Positions 1 through 8,694 of a stretch of DNA of 64,000 nucleotides are shown one piece after another. The notes under the pieces were generated by a model. The model had not been told where the DNA came from. It ran no database searches and was given only the letters and a program-made list of their open reading frames with translations. The stretch's first letter is position 1. Each line of letters opens with the position of its first letter. The stretch is from Devosia aurantiaca. Its GTDB lineage: Bacteria > Pseudomonadota > Alphaproteobacteria > Rhizobiales > Devosiaceae. The stretch is from the NCBI RefSeq assembly GCF_011058215.1, contig NZ_JAALFG010000001.1, positions 687,001 to 751,000 on the forward strand, given 5' to 3'. Position numbers and translations under genes: made by a program.

Positions 1-59
1 CGGGCCCCAGGCACGGCGTGTTTGGCAGGCGGCACAATGCGCCACCTGCCGGAGTGAGA

Positions 60-1451
60 TCAGTTGTAGGCGCGTTCGCCGTGGGTCGAGAGATCGAGGC
101 CGTCCGATTCGGAGGCTTCCGAAACCTTGGCGCCGCCAAAGATGGCCTTCACGATCAACATGGCGACGAACGCCACGACGCCGGACCAGACGATGGCAAT
201 CGCGACACCGGTCAGCTGCACCATGAACTGGCCGCCGATCGAGTAGGCAGCCGCGTCGCCCAGCGGGTAACCGCCGAGGCCGGGTGCTGCGACGATTGCA
301 GTGCCGAGCGCACCGACAATGCCGCCCACGCCGTGGATGCCGAAGACGTCGAGCGAGTCGTCATACTTGAGCATCGGCTTGAGGTTGACCACGGCCCAGA
401 GGCAGACGACGCCAGCAATGGCGCCGAGGACGATGGCGCCACCGACACCGGCAAAGCCGGCAGCGGGGGTGATGGCGACGAGGCCGGCAACGGCGCCGGA
501 AACGGCACCAAGGGCGGAGGCATGACCACGGGTGATCTTTTCGCCGATGACCCAGGCCAGTGCCGCAGCGGCCGGGGCCAGGACGGTGTTTATGAGGGCG
601 ACGGCGGTCAGGGCGTTGGCTTCGAGGTTGGAGCCGGCATTGAAGCCGAACCAGCCGAACCACAGAAGGCCGGTACCGGCATAAGTCCAGACGAGGTTAT
701 GGGGAGCGATCGGCTCCTTCATATAGCCAAGGCGCGGCCCGAGAACGATGGCAGCGACAAGGGCTGCAACGCCCGAATTGATGTGAACAACGGTACCGCC
801 GGCAAAGTCATAGGCGCCCATGCCGAAGAGGAGACCCGGACCCGACCACACCATGTGGGCCATGGGGATATAGGAGAAGGTGAACCAGATGGCGAGGAAG
901 GCCAGGAGCGCGCCCAGCTTCATGCGCTCTGCAATACCGCCGACGATCAGCGTCGAGGTGATGCAGGCAAAGGTCAGCTGGAAGGTCACGAAGACCAGCT
1001 CAGGTAGTTCGAAACCGGCCGAGAAAGTCGCCGCGGTGGATTCGAGCGTCACGCCATTGAGGAAGAATTTGGAGAAGTCGCCGACAAAGGCCGAAAGGCC
1101 GCCTTCGGTCGGGCCGGCAAAGGCCAGCGAATAGCCGTACGCTACCCAAAGGATCGAGATCATCGAGAAGCCGAGGAACACCTGGGTCAGGACCGAGAGG
1201 ATGTTCTTGGCGCGGACTAGGCCGCCGTAGAAGAGCGCAAGGCCTGGAATGGTCATGACGATGACGACCATGGTGGAAACCAGCATCCAGGCGACGTCGC
1301 CCTTGTCGACGACGGCTGCGGCTTCGGTCGTGGCTTCAGCAACCGATGCGCCGGCTTCGGCCAGCGGCTGGGCCGCGTCCTGGGCAAAGGCTGGCAGGGC
1401 CAGCAGAAGGGAGGCCAGTGCAGCGCCCCCGAGAATTTTTTCTATCTTCAT
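60..1451 (-). CDS. amtB: Ammonium transporter AmtB
   Basis: Inner-membrane ammonium channel of 463 residues. A cleavable-looking N-terminal segment ending at a PAFAQ site precedes an Ala-rich linker, then about eleven membrane helices begin near residue 53 (DVAWMLVSTMVV). Family hallmarks are visible: GLALFYGGLVRAKN, the HINSG motif near the pore histidine, FGWFGFNAGS, and FGIHGVGGIVGALGT. The C-terminal tail ends in GLDLSTHGERAY, the cytosolic segment that docks PII proteins. It lies 23 nt downstream of glnK on the same strand, the classical glnK-amtB pair, so the PII protein probably gates this channel and both are expressed under nitrogen limitation. Confidence 0.97.
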   Translation of the reverse strand: MKIEKILGGAALASLLLALPAFAQDAAQPLAEAGASVAEATTEAAAVVDKGDVAWMLVSTMVVIVMTIPGLALFYGGLVRAKNILSVLTQVFLGFSMISILWVAYGYSLAFAGPTEGGLSAFVGDFSKFFLNGVTLESTAATFSAGFELPELVFVTFQLTFACITSTLIVGGIAERMKLGALLAFLAIWFTFSYIPMAHMVWSGPGLLFGMGAYDFAGGTVVHINSGVAALVAAIVLGPRLGYMKEPIAPHNLVWTYAGTGLLWFGWFGFNAGSNLEANALTAVALINTVLAPAAAALAWVIGEKITRGHASALGAVSGAVAGLVAITPAAGFAGVGGAIVLGAIAGVVCLWAVVNLKPMLKYDDSLDVFGIHGVGGIVGALGTAIVAAPGLGGYPLGDAAAYSIGGQFMVQLTGVAIAIVWSGVVAFVAMLIVKAIFGGAKVSEASESDGLDLSTHGERAYN

Positions 1452-1474
1452 CTGATTGTTTCTCCCGAAGACGC

Positions 1475-1813
1475 TTAAAGGGCTGCTGCGCCGGTTTCGC
1501 CGGTGCGGATGCGGGTGACGGCCAGAAGGTCGAGCACGAAAATCTTGCCGTCGCCGATGCGGCCGGTCTGGGCGGCATCGCGGATGGCGGTGCTCACTGC
1601 GTCGGCCAGCGCGTCATCGACGGCGATCTCGACCTTGAGCTTGGGCAGGAAGTGCACGGCATATTCGGTGCCGCGATAGATTTCCGAATGGCCCTTCTGC
1701 CGGCCGTATCCTTTGACCTCGGTCACGGTCATGCCATGGACATCGAGGGAGTTCAGCGCCTGACGCACTTCCTCGAGCCGCGATGGCTTGATGATGGCTA
1801 CCACAAGTTTCAT
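1475..1813 (-). CDS. glnK: Nitrogen regulatory protein P-II (GlnK)
   Basis: PII signal protein of 112 residues. The open frame extends further upstream, but the ATG at 1813 gives the canonical MKLVVAIIKP start and is preceded by a GGGGGA ribosome site. The T-loop is intact, with the uridylylation residue Tyr51 in RGTEYAVHFLPK, and the C-terminal signature GRIGDGKIFVLDL is present. It should bind 2-oxoglutarate and ATP/ADP and block AmtB when nitrogen is plentiful. Upstream lie a sigma-54-type promoter and an NtrC-type site, which explains nitrogen control of this gene and amtB. Confidence 0.96.
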   Translation of the reverse strand: MKLVVAIIKPSRLEEVRQALNSLDVHGMTVTEVKGYGRQKGHSEIYRGTEYAVHFLPKLKVEIAVDDALADAVSTAIRDAAQTGRIGDGKIFVLDLLAVTRIRTGETGAAAL

Positions 1814-1862
1814 GTGTCCCCCTTGGCGCCAGGACGGCGCATTCTGGTATGGCCAAAAAGGA

Positions 1863-1878
1863 GTCAAGCGCCGTGCCA
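1863..1878 (-). promoter_or_regulatory. Sigma-54 (RpoN) -24/-12 promoter of glnK-amtB
   Basis: On the minus strand the sequence reads TGGCACG-GCGC-TTGAC, against the RpoN consensus TGGCACG-N4-TTGC. The -24 element is perfect; the -12 element has A where C is usual. Transcription would start about 40 nt upstream of the glnK ATG. Inference from motif only. Confidence 0.7.
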
Positions 1879-1960
1879 AACTGGAAAAGAAGAATTAGGG
1901 TAAAGAAATCAGTTGGTTAGAAAATATGAAAACTGGTGGCGGCACTGTGATGCAATTTTG

Positions 1961-1978
1961 TGCACACGCATTGTGCTG
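1961..1978. promoter_or_regulatory. NtrC enhancer site upstream of glnK
   Basis: TGCACACGCATTGTGCTG contains GCAC-N7-GTGC, the same spacing as the known enterobacterial NtrC sites at glnA. It sits about 100 bp upstream of the -24 element of the sigma-54 promoter, a normal enhancer distance. An overlapping perfect inverted repeat (GTGCTGG-T-CCAGCAC, 1973-1987) may form a second site. Confidence 0.65.
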
Positions 1979-2081
1979 GTCCAGCACGGATTGCCTAAAT
2001 TACGGGCAGGGTGACTGAGGCACTCCGCGCCCTTGCATTGTCGCGGCTCAGTTGTGAAATGAACGGAGCAAGGAGTAGCCC

Positions 2082-3296
2082 ATGTCCGCAGCGCAGCAGC
2101 GATACGACGTCCTCATCGTCGGAGCCGGTCCGGTCGGCCTTACCATGGCGCTGGCGCTGGCCAAATCGGCACCGGGCATCCGTGTGGCATTGGTGGATCG
2201 AAGGCCGCTGAGCGTGCCGCGCGACAATCGCGCATCGGCCATTGCCGCCGGGGTCCGCCGCGTTTTCGAAGCGCTAGGGGTTTGGGGCGAGATGGTGGAT
2301 CAGAGCCAGCCGATCCTTGCCATGAACATTACCGATTCGGGCAAGGGCGACCTCGCCCGGCCGCTGTTTTTGCAGTTCGACGGCGAAGTCGCGCCCGGCG
2401 AACCTTTTGCCCATATGGTGCCCAATGCGGCCAGCGGTTCAGCGCTCCTGGCTGCGGCGCAGGATCTGATCACCGTCATTGCGCCGGCGGAGATCGCTGC
2501 CTGGTCCGGAACGGGCACTTTGACCCTGAGCGATGGACGTCTGCTTTCGGCGCCGCTGATCATCGCCGCCGATGGCGGGCACTCCGCGCTGCGGCAACGG
2601 GCCGGCATCGAAACCTTCGGCCACGACTATGGCCAGACCGGCCTTGTTGCCACAATCGCCCACGAACTTCCGCATGCGGGCGTCGCCTACGAGCATTTCC
2701 GCCCCAACGGACCTTTTGCCAGCCTGCCGCTAACGGGGAACAGGTCATCGCTGGTCTGGACCGAGAGCTCCCAGGAAGCTCCGCGCTTCCTGGCCATGGA
2801 CACCGAAACTGTTGAGGCTGAAATCGAAGCGGTGATGGGCTCGACCCTTGGGACCGTCACGCTCGAGGACAAGCTGATGGGCTTTCCCTTGCGGCTGCAG
2901 ATCGCCAAAAGCTTTGTCGGGCCGCGTCTTGCCCTGATCGGCGACGCGGCCCATGTCGTTCACCCCATTGCCGGGCAGGGCCTTAATCTCGGGCTCAAGG
3001 ATGTGGCCGCGCTTGCCGAGGTCATCGTGGATTCCATGCGGCTCGGCCTCGATCACGGCGGCGATGATGTTCTGGCCCGCTATCAGAGCTGGCGCCAGTT
3101 CGACACTGCCTCTATGGCCGTGGTGACTGATGGAATGAACCGGCTGTTCTCCAACGACATCGCCCCGGTGCGGGCCATTCGCGATTTCGGTCTCGGGCTC
3201 GTCGATCGCACGGGGCCGGTCAAGAACCTCCTTATTCGAACGGCATCCGGGGTCGGCGGCAGGGGACCGAAGCTGCTGAGTGGGCTGCCGATCTAA
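2082..3296 (+). CDS. UbiH/UbiF/COQ6-family FAD-dependent hydroxylase
   Basis: Flavoprotein monooxygenase of 404 residues, probably a ubiquinone ring hydroxylase. The N-terminal dinucleotide-binding motif is VLIVGAGPVGLTMALALAK (residues 10-28). The second FAD motif ADGGHSALRQ is mid-protein, and the third motif LIGDAAHVVHPIAGQGLNLG contains the family-typical Gly-Asp. A strong AAGGAG ribosome site lies six bases before the ATG. It is monocistronic and divergent from glnK. Which ring position it hydroxylates cannot be told from sequence, so I give no symbol (UbiH, UbiF, UbiI and UbiL are all possible). Confidence 0.9.
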   Translation: MSAAQQRYDVLIVGAGPVGLTMALALAKSAPGIRVALVDRRPLSVPRDNRASAIAAGVRRVFEALGVWGEMVDQSQPILAMNITDSGKGDLARPLFLQFDGEVAPGEPFAHMVPNAASGSALLAAAQDLITVIAPAEIAAWSGTGTLTLSDGRLLSAPLIIAADGGHSALRQRAGIETFGHDYGQTGLVATIAHELPHAGVAYEHFRPNGPFASLPLTGNRSSLVWTESSQEAPRFLAMDTETVEAEIEAVMGSTLGTVTLEDKLMGFPLRLQIAKSFVGPRLALIGDAAHVVHPIAGQGLNLGLKDVAALAEVIVDSMRLGLDHGGDDVLARYQSWRQFDTASMAVVTDGMNRLFSNDIAPVRAIRDFGLGLVDRTGPVKNLLIRTASGVGGRGPKLLSGLPI

Positions 3297-3305
3297 CGAA
3301 GCGCA

Positions 3306-3421
3306 GCCCCCACCCCCTCCCTCGTCAGGCGGGGGAGGAGTTTGTGCGGTGCTAGCCGAAAATTCGAGACATGCACTGCCACTCCTCTCCCGACTTACGG
3401 GTGAGGTCGGGTGGGGGACGT
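3306..3421. repeat. Intergenic palindromic repeat
   Basis: The gap between the hydroxylase and the trm112-like gene is bounded by CCCCCACCCC and GGGTGGGGG, with an internal hairpin CTCCCTCGTCAGGCGGGGGAG. It resembles the C/G-rich elements at 12208-12307, 35184-35306 and 59022-59121. It may also terminate the convergent transcripts. Confidence 0.6.
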
Positions 3422-3431
3422 CTCACGACGT

Positions 3432-3668
3432 TCAGCTGCTCGGTGGATGAGACTGCTTTCGCAATTCCTCCGGCTCCACCACCCGTGCTTCGTCGAGGCT
3501 GAGAAGCGGCACGCCTTTCTGGATCGGGAAGGCGAGGCGGGCGGCGACCGAGATCAGTTCGGTCTTGTCGGCGCTCAGCGTCAGCCGCGTCTTGGTCAGC
3601 GGGCAGACCAGCATTTCGAGCGTTTGCGCATCGACGACATGGCGAAGCGCATTGGGCGCTTCGCTCAT
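3432..3668 (-). CDS. Trm112 family protein
   Basis: Small protein of 78 residues of the Trm112/YcaR (UPF0434) family. It shows LEMLVCPLTKTRL (residues 18-30), followed by ELISVAARLAFPIQKGVPLL, the usual 'israarLAyPIrdgiPvLl' core. Eukaryotic Trm112 activates methyltransferases; the bacterial role is not settled. Its ATG overlaps the stop of the Lon-domain gene by one base, so translation is probably coupled. Last gene of the cnoX-Lon domain-trm112 operon. Confidence 0.9.
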   Translation of the reverse strand: MSEAPNALRHVVDAQTLEMLVCPLTKTRLTLSADKTELISVAARLAFPIQKGVPLLSLDEARVVEPEELRKQSHPPSS

Positions 3669-4336
3669 CAGTTGAGCGTGCCCGAACCGCCGGCACCGCC
3701 GCGGGCGATCTCGTATTCGGTCATGGCAATCAAGGTTTCGGCGCGTGCTTCGAGCGTCGGTGCTTCCAGCAGGGCCTGCTTTTCGACTGCACCATAGGGC
3801 GAGACCATGCAGCAGAAATTGACGAGGTCGGCTGTGCCGGTCGATTCGATCTCTTCCCAGTTGAGCTCGATATTGGCAAATTCGGCATAGTCGCGCATCA
3901 TCTTGACGAAGCGGGCGCGGTCCACCGCCTCCTCGCCGAAGTCGCGCTTGAAGTCCTGGCCGAAGTCGTCGCCCGAAATGACGCCCTGGCGATAGGGCGT
4001 CTGCACGGTCAGCTCATGCATCAAGCGGAACCGCGTCACCCCTTCGAGGATGATGAAGTAGCGCCCGTCGCCGCTCTCCTCGAAATGCGTCAGCCGCCCG
4101 ATGCAGCCCACATCCTGGAGCGGCGCCCGGCCGGACGGGCTTTCCTCGCTCGTATCCTCGGGCTGGATCAGCCCGATCATCCGGTCGCCGCGCAGTGCCG
4201 CATCTACCATTTCGATATAGCGCGGCTCAAAGATATTGAGCGGCCGGTGCGAAAACGGCAGCAGCAGCGCGCCGCTCAGGGGAAAGAGCGGCACGGAACG
4301 CGGCAGGTCTTGCGGGCTGGTCGGACGTCTGGGCAT
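3668..4336 (-). CDS. LON peptidase substrate-binding domain protein
   Basis: Cytosolic protein of 222 residues consisting of the Lon N-terminal (PUA-like) substrate-binding domain without ATPase or protease parts. Visible features are VPLFPLSGALLLPFSHRPLN near the start and FEPRYIEMVDAALRGDRMIG. The ATG at 4336 was chosen because the longer frame would run into the preceding gene. It sits between the thioredoxin-like cnoX gene and trm112. The exact client is unknown. Confidence 0.92.
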   Translation of the reverse strand: MPRRPTSPQDLPRSVPLFPLSGALLLPFSHRPLNIFEPRYIEMVDAALRGDRMIGLIQPEDTSEESPSGRAPLQDVGCIGRLTHFEESGDGRYFIILEGVTRFRLMHELTVQTPYRQGVISGDDFGQDFKRDFGEEAVDRARFVKMMRDYAEFANIELNWEEIESTGTADLVNFCCMVSPYGAVEKQALLEAPTLEARAETLIAMTEYEIARGGAGGSGTLN

Positions 4337-4350
4337 CGGCGCCTCGATTG

Positions 4351-5307
4351 TTACGAAAAGAGCGCTGCGGACAACATCCGCCGGCCCTTGAGCGTTGCCG
4401 GGTCCTTGGGGCCCCAAGCGTCAAAAAATTCGATGAGCTTCTTGCGCGCCCCGTCCTCGTTCCAGGCGCGGTCGCGCTTGATGATGGCCACCAGAGCTTC
4501 GGCCGCTTCGAGGTGCTGCCCTTCCGCATTGCGCACCATGGCCAGATCGAAGCGCGCCTGGTGATCGTCCGGATTGGCGGCGATGGCGGCTTCAAGCGTT
4601 GCGGCTTCGGAAAGGCCGGATGCTTCGTCCTTGAGGCGGATGGCATTGGCGACGGCGTCATAAGGGGCGCCGCTGCGCTTGTCTTCCGGCACCATGTCGA
4701 GCGTCACCCGGGCCTGCTCGATCTGGCCGGCCTGAAGATAAACGCCGGCTAGGCCAACGAGGGCCTCGGCATGGTCGGGTACATGCTGGAGCACCATGCC
4801 GTAGATCTGTGCCGCCTGGCTGACATCGCCGCTGGCCACGGCCTTCGCCGCCACCTGCATGACCTCTTCAATCTGGGCTTCGAGCGACTGCTCCTGCCCT
4901 TGCCCGCCGCCGGCAGCGTCAGCGCCTGCTGCAGCGATGACGCGATCGGCGAATTTGCGCACTTCGCCTTCCGGCATCGCGCCCATGAAGCCGTCCACCG
5001 GCCGGCCGCCGGCAAAGGCGAAAACGGCAGGGATCGACTGCACGCCCAGCTGGCCGGCAAAGTGTGGATGCTCATCGATATTGATCTTGACCAGGCGGAT
5101 TGCGCCGGCCTTTTCCTTGACGACCTTTTCGATCGCCGGGGTCAGCTGCCGGCACGGGCCGCACCAGGGCGCCCAGAAATCCACCAGCACCGGCGCGTCC
5201 ATCGAGGCGTCGATCACGTCGGCCTTGAAGCCGGCATCGCTGCTCTCGCGAATAAGGTTGGCCGGGGCAGGGGAAGCGCTGGGGGCGCCATCGAGGGAAA
5301 AACTCAT
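4351..5307 (-). CDS. Thioredoxin-like co-chaperone CnoX/YbbN (thioredoxin plus TPR)
   Basis: Protein of 318 residues. Residues 20-130 form a thioredoxin domain with an active-site WCGPC (DFWAPWCGPCRQLTP), and the rest is a TPR-like helical region (MVLQHVPDHAEALVGLAGVYLQAGQ). This is the YbbN/CnoX layout, a holdase that delivers oxidised clients to GroEL or DnaK. In E. coli the active site is altered to SxxC, while here both cysteines are kept, as is usual in alphaproteobacteria, so it may also act as a reductase. The ATG at 5307 starts the conserved region. First gene of an operon with the Lon-domain and Trm112 proteins. Confidence 0.9.
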   Translation of the reverse strand: MSFSLDGAPSASPAPANLIRESSDAGFKADVIDASMDAPVLVDFWAPWCGPCRQLTPAIEKVVKEKAGAIRLVKINIDEHPHFAGQLGVQSIPAVFAFAGGRPVDGFMGAMPEGEVRKFADRVIAAAGADAAGGGQGQEQSLEAQIEEVMQVAAKAVASGDVSQAAQIYGMVLQHVPDHAEALVGLAGVYLQAGQIEQARVTLDMVPEDKRSGAPYDAVANAIRLKDEASGLSEAATLEAAIAANPDDHQARFDLAMVRNAEGQHLEAAEALVAIIKRDRAWNEDGARKKLIEFFDAWGPKDPATLKGRRMLSAALFS

Positions 5308-5506
5308 CGTGCTTGGCTCTTTGAATGGGCAAAGAAGGCGTTCCGGGCCTTTTTGCGCTTGGCACCGCTGCGCTGGCAAGCCCCCATTTCCACAAGGGTT
5401 TTGCCAAACTGTCACAAGGGCAAAAAACGCTGTTGCAATCGGTCCGGTGTTTAGGCATATAGGCCCGCGTCGCCGGACTTCCAAGGGAGCGCGGAGACAA
5501 CGGAGC

Positions 5507-5586
5507 GCGGGTGTAGCTCAGGGGTAGAGCATAGCATAACCTTGCCAAGGTTAGGGTCGTGGGTTCGAATCCCATCGCCCGCTCCA
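5507..5586 (+). tRNA. tRNA-Gly (GCC), with 5-nt insertion
   Basis: All arms can be drawn: acceptor GCGGGTG/CGCCCGC, D-stem GCTC/GAGC, anticodon stem TAACC/GGTTA around TTGCCAA (anticodon GCC), T-arm GTGGG/CCCAT around TTCGAAT, encoded CCA end. The gene is 80 nt rather than the usual 75. Five extra bases (TAGCA) separate the D-stem from the anticodon stem and look like a tandem copy of AGCAT. A terminator follows. Confidence 0.9.
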
Positions 5587-5612
5587 ATCTTCCTCCGGGA
5601 AGACAACGATCC

Positions 5613-5649
5613 AAGGGCCAGACGCCAAGTCTGGCCCTTCGTCGTTTTC
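5613..5649 (+). terminator. Rho-independent terminator after tRNA-Gly
   Basis: Perfect 11-bp stem AAGGGCCAGAC/GTCTGGCCCTT with a 5-nt loop, followed by CGTCGTTTTC. It lies 27 nt after the tRNA 3' end. Confidence 0.8.
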
Positions 5650-5668
5650 AAGGCCTTCGATTGCCCTT

Positions 5669-7326
5669 TCACTCCTCAGTTGGGGTTTTTTCTGAAGGCG
5701 TGGGGATTGCGGCAACCGGCTCCGCCGCAGAGGCCTTGGCGAACCGCACAAAAGCGTTGGCCAATTCTGCTTCCGGTCCTTCCGGTTGCATGACCAGAAA
5801 CTGCTCGTAGGTCGCAATCGCCTCGGCTTTTCGACCGAGCGAATCGAGGCTGCGTGCCCGTGCGTAGACGACCTTTGGATTGCTGGGATCGCGTTGTGCG
5901 GCAAGATCGATGTCGATCAGCGCATCTTCGTGACGCCCCAATGCCGTTAGCGCGTCGGCCCTGCTGAGGCGATAATCGACATTGCCTTCATTGACGAGCA
6001 GCGCCTGATCGAGCCGCGCCAAGGCGGCTTCGTAATTGCCGTTTATCATCAGAAGGTTGGCGTGTTGCGCTTGGAAGGTGTCGTTCTCGGGCGCAAATTC
6101 GGCCGCGTCGCGATAAAGCTTTTCGAGAGCCACGAAGTCACCCTGCCCGGCATAGTAGCCGGCTAGGAAACCCAGGGGGAGAGGATCGCTGGGGCTCAAT
6201 GCGAAGGCTGCAAGGGCCAGCTCCAGCGCTTCATCGGTTCGGTCCTCGCTCAAGAGCATGAACGCCGCCTTGGTCTTGTAACGAGCGTTGAGCGGATCGC
6301 GGTCCGAGGCGAGCAGCAGGAAATCGCGCGCTCCTTCGATATCTCCACGCGCGCGTGCAATGACGCTGCGGACCTCCGCTTCCAGCGGACTTTCCGGATC
6401 GACCGCCGCCAACCGCACGAGATAGGGCTCGGCTTCTTCGAACCGGTCGTTTTCGGCCAATGTGCTTGCCATATTGGCGAGTGCCGGTGGGAAGCGAGGA
6501 TCAATATCGAGAGCGGCCCGATATTCGGCCAGCGCATCCTCCGGCTCCTCGGCATTGCGGCGCACGTTTCCCAGCACATTGTGCGCCCATTTGGCGTCTT
6601 CGTGTCCCGATGCGATCAGTTGCCGTGCGATGGTTGCGGCATTGAGGGATGGGTGTCGACCTCGGCCGCGAGTGCGGTGAACGGATCGAGGTGGCGCATG
6701 ACTTCCAGCCCGGCGGTGCGGAAATATTCGGCTTCGGTGGATCGTCGCATCGGCGGCAGGTCGATGACATTGCGCTCCTTGCCCTTGATGCGCAGGCGCA
6801 GGGAGACTTTTGCGGGCGAGCATTCGGCGTCGCCGCAGCGGAATTCGCCGCCGATCACGGTTTCATGGAGGTTGAAGAACTGGCGCGCATAGCTCACCAG
6901 CGCGTCGACCGATATGCCGGACTCGGGGATGTCGAAGGTGGTCTGCTCGCCTTCGGGAATGGCATTGATGCTGGATTTGTCGCTATCTGCCTCGGCGATG
7001 ATCTGCAGCAAGCCGTCATTAAGGCGCGCGGAGGCGACTTCCGGCGTAAGGCCGGTGACCTGGAGGCCGCCGGGGACGCTGATGGGCTCAAGGAGGATCT
7101 GGTCGCGCGCCGCCTGGCTCGCGATCAGTGGCGCGGCCATGAGGATGATGGCAAGCAGCACGAGGTTGACCACCACGGCGCGCATCGAGTTCGAGGTGGA
7201 TTCGACAGTGGGCAGCGTGAGCCAGGCCGGTCGCTGTAAACGCCTTGTGCCCGCCACCTTCTCCTTTGGCGGCGCCGCTTCTGCCGGTGCTGGAGCGCCC
7301 GTTTCCGCCTGCTTGTCGTCGCTCAT
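5669..7326 (-). CDS. Membrane-anchored TPR protein (frameshifted)
   Basis: Read as one protein of about 552 residues split by a frame break near 6646-6648. The N-terminal part has a Pro/Ala-rich cytosolic start, one membrane helix (VVVNLVLLAIILMAAPLIA) and a periplasmic domain with a Cys pair (RCGDAEC). The frame then runs into EVDTHP; restoring one C gives a smooth continuation LNAATIARQLIASGHEDAKW and a series of TPR units. The second half has no good start of its own, which supports a single gene. The ATG at 7326 overlaps the stop of the DUF2235 gene (ATGA), so the two are co-translated. Probably a scaffold; partner unknown. Confidence 0.7.
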
Positions 7327-8684
7327 GCCACTCTCTCCGGCAGCCACAAGGCCTGCCCCGCGTAAATTGCATCCATCCGCGCCAGCTTGTTGGCATTGGC
7401 GCGAAAAATCAGTGTCTCGGACTCGGCTGAGCCATAGGTCGCCAAGGCAATGCTGCGGAGGGTTTCGCCCTCACGCACGATATGGATCGAGGCGCCGGTC
7501 AGCGCTTCGTCTGCCGGCTCAGGGAGTGCGTCGAGTTCTGCTGCGAGCGGTTCCAGTGTCGGGGGCCGGTAGGGCGCGCCTTCGGGGAGGTTCTCGGGCT
7601 TTTCGCGCCAACGCCGCCAGACGCTTGGGCTGATCTCGTGCAGCCTGGCCGGGCCCGGATTGCGATCCGCTTTGGGCAAGCGGTTCATGACGAAGCGCAG
7701 CGCCGAAAAGCCGGCATTGTCGGCTTGATTGCTGAGGCTTTCGCGGTGCGACATGGCCATGCTCTGAAGGGGCGAGCCCGGGCCGGTGTCGAGATCGAGG
7801 CCGGCATGCCGAGCGCCGTCCCAGATCCAGTCCAACGCCGCGTCCGAAAGGCCGCGCTTGGCGCCACCGCCGCCGACCGATCCATGCGTGCCGCAAAACC
7901 ACACCTGTTGATAGGGCGCGTCAACCGCTGCCGGATCGGCGTCGCGCGCCTCGTTGAGGGCATCGAGGTTCTGCCAGAGCGTCGGCTCGAAATCGATCCG
8001 GTGCTCGTCGATCGCGACCGCGTGGCGCGCATGCTGCACCATGGGCGACAGGCTCACATCATGAAATTGATGCTGGCGATTGATGGTGTCCGCCATGATC
8101 ACGTAGCGCGGAATGCCGAGCGACCCCACCGTGTCCCAGACGGCAAGATACTTGACCGTCAGGAGCGGTAGCGTGCCGGGTGAATAATCTTTTGTGGCCT
8201 GGGCGCGCCATTCGTCCTCTTCAGCCGAGACGCATAGCTGGGGTACGCATTCGCTGCGAAACTCGAGCATTGACTGGAGATAGGCCTCGTCCTTGCTGCG
8301 CCGTTTGTAGCGGTTCACCGCCTCGTCGGCGCGCCGCGCGTGACGGCGATCGAGAATGCCGCAGGTGCCCAGAAGACCGACGAACGAGCGCGCCGTATAG
8401 GCGCCTCGGGAAAAGCCGAAGACGTAGATTTCGTCGCCGGGCGCGTAGTTGAAGATCAGGAAGCGGTAGCCATCGCTCAAATTCTTGACGAGGCCGGCGC
8501 CGAATACGCCGCCGGCAAGGCCTTCGCCCGGTTCGCTGCCCACGCCTTCGTCGTAAAAGGTGATCTGCGTCACCCCGTCTGCGGCCATCGGCAGCACACT
8601 TTCGGCGGTCAGCAGCACATTGGTCGGATGCGGCGCATCCAGCCGGTTCCAACTGCCATCAAAACAGAAGACCAGCCGTTTCAC
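7323..8684 (-). CDS. DUF2235 (Tle1-like) alpha/beta hydrolase with C-terminal LysM
   Basis: Residues 1-380 match the DUF2235 family: KRLVFCFDGSWNRLD at the start, FYDEGVGS, and the nucleophile elbow GFSRGAYTAR. Members include the type VI secretion phospholipases Tle1. The last 55 residues (IHIVREGETLRSIALATYG...AGQALWLPE) form a LysM module, which normally binds peptidoglycan. No type VI secretion gene is nearby and no signal peptide is visible. I prefer the GTG at 8684, ten bases after the upstream stop, with an AGGCGG-like site; an ATG at 8726 would overlap the SEL1 gene. Enzymatic activity on lipids is an inference. Confidence 0.82.
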   Translation of the reverse strand: MKRLVFCFDGSWNRLDAPHPTNVLLTAESVLPMAADGVTQITFYDEGVGSEPGEGLAGGVFGAGLVKNLSDGYRFLIFNYAPGDEIYVFGFSRGAYTARSFVGLLGTCGILDRRHARRADEAVNRYKRRSKDEAYLQSMLEFRSECVPQLCVSAEEDEWRAQATKDYSPGTLPLLTVKYLAVWDTVGSLGIPRYVIMADTINRQHQFHDVSLSPMVQHARHAVAIDEHRIDFEPTLWQNLDALNEARDADPAAVDAPYQQVWFCGTHGSVGGGGAKRGLSDAALDWIWDGARHAGLDLDTGPGSPLQSMAMSHRESLSNQADNAGFSALRFVMNRLPKADRNPGPARLHEISPSVWRRWREKPENLPEGAPYRPPTLEPLAAELDALPEPADEALTGASIHIVREGETLRSIALATYGSAESETLIFRANANKLARMDAIYAGQALWLPERVA

Positions 8685-8694
8685 GTCAGCCGCC

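Noticed and set aside
24-50. Hairpin GGCAGGCGGC/GCCACCTGCC downstream of amtB as a terminator
   Set aside because: The stem has a mismatch and no T-run follows on either strand, so I do not call it.
18-1007. Long open frame antisense to amtB
   Set aside because: It has no recognisable domain, is rich in Gly/Asp/Glu as expected for the complement of a GC-rich gene, and lies wholly within amtB.
5669-6823. Independent second TPR gene downstream of the membrane-anchor gene
   Set aside because: It has no start codon with a ribosome site, and one base restores a continuous protein, so I treat both as one gene.
7323-8684. Type VI secretion effector locus
   Set aside because: DUF2235 suggests Tle1, but no VgrG, PAAR, Hcp or immunity gene lies nearby and the protein carries LysM.
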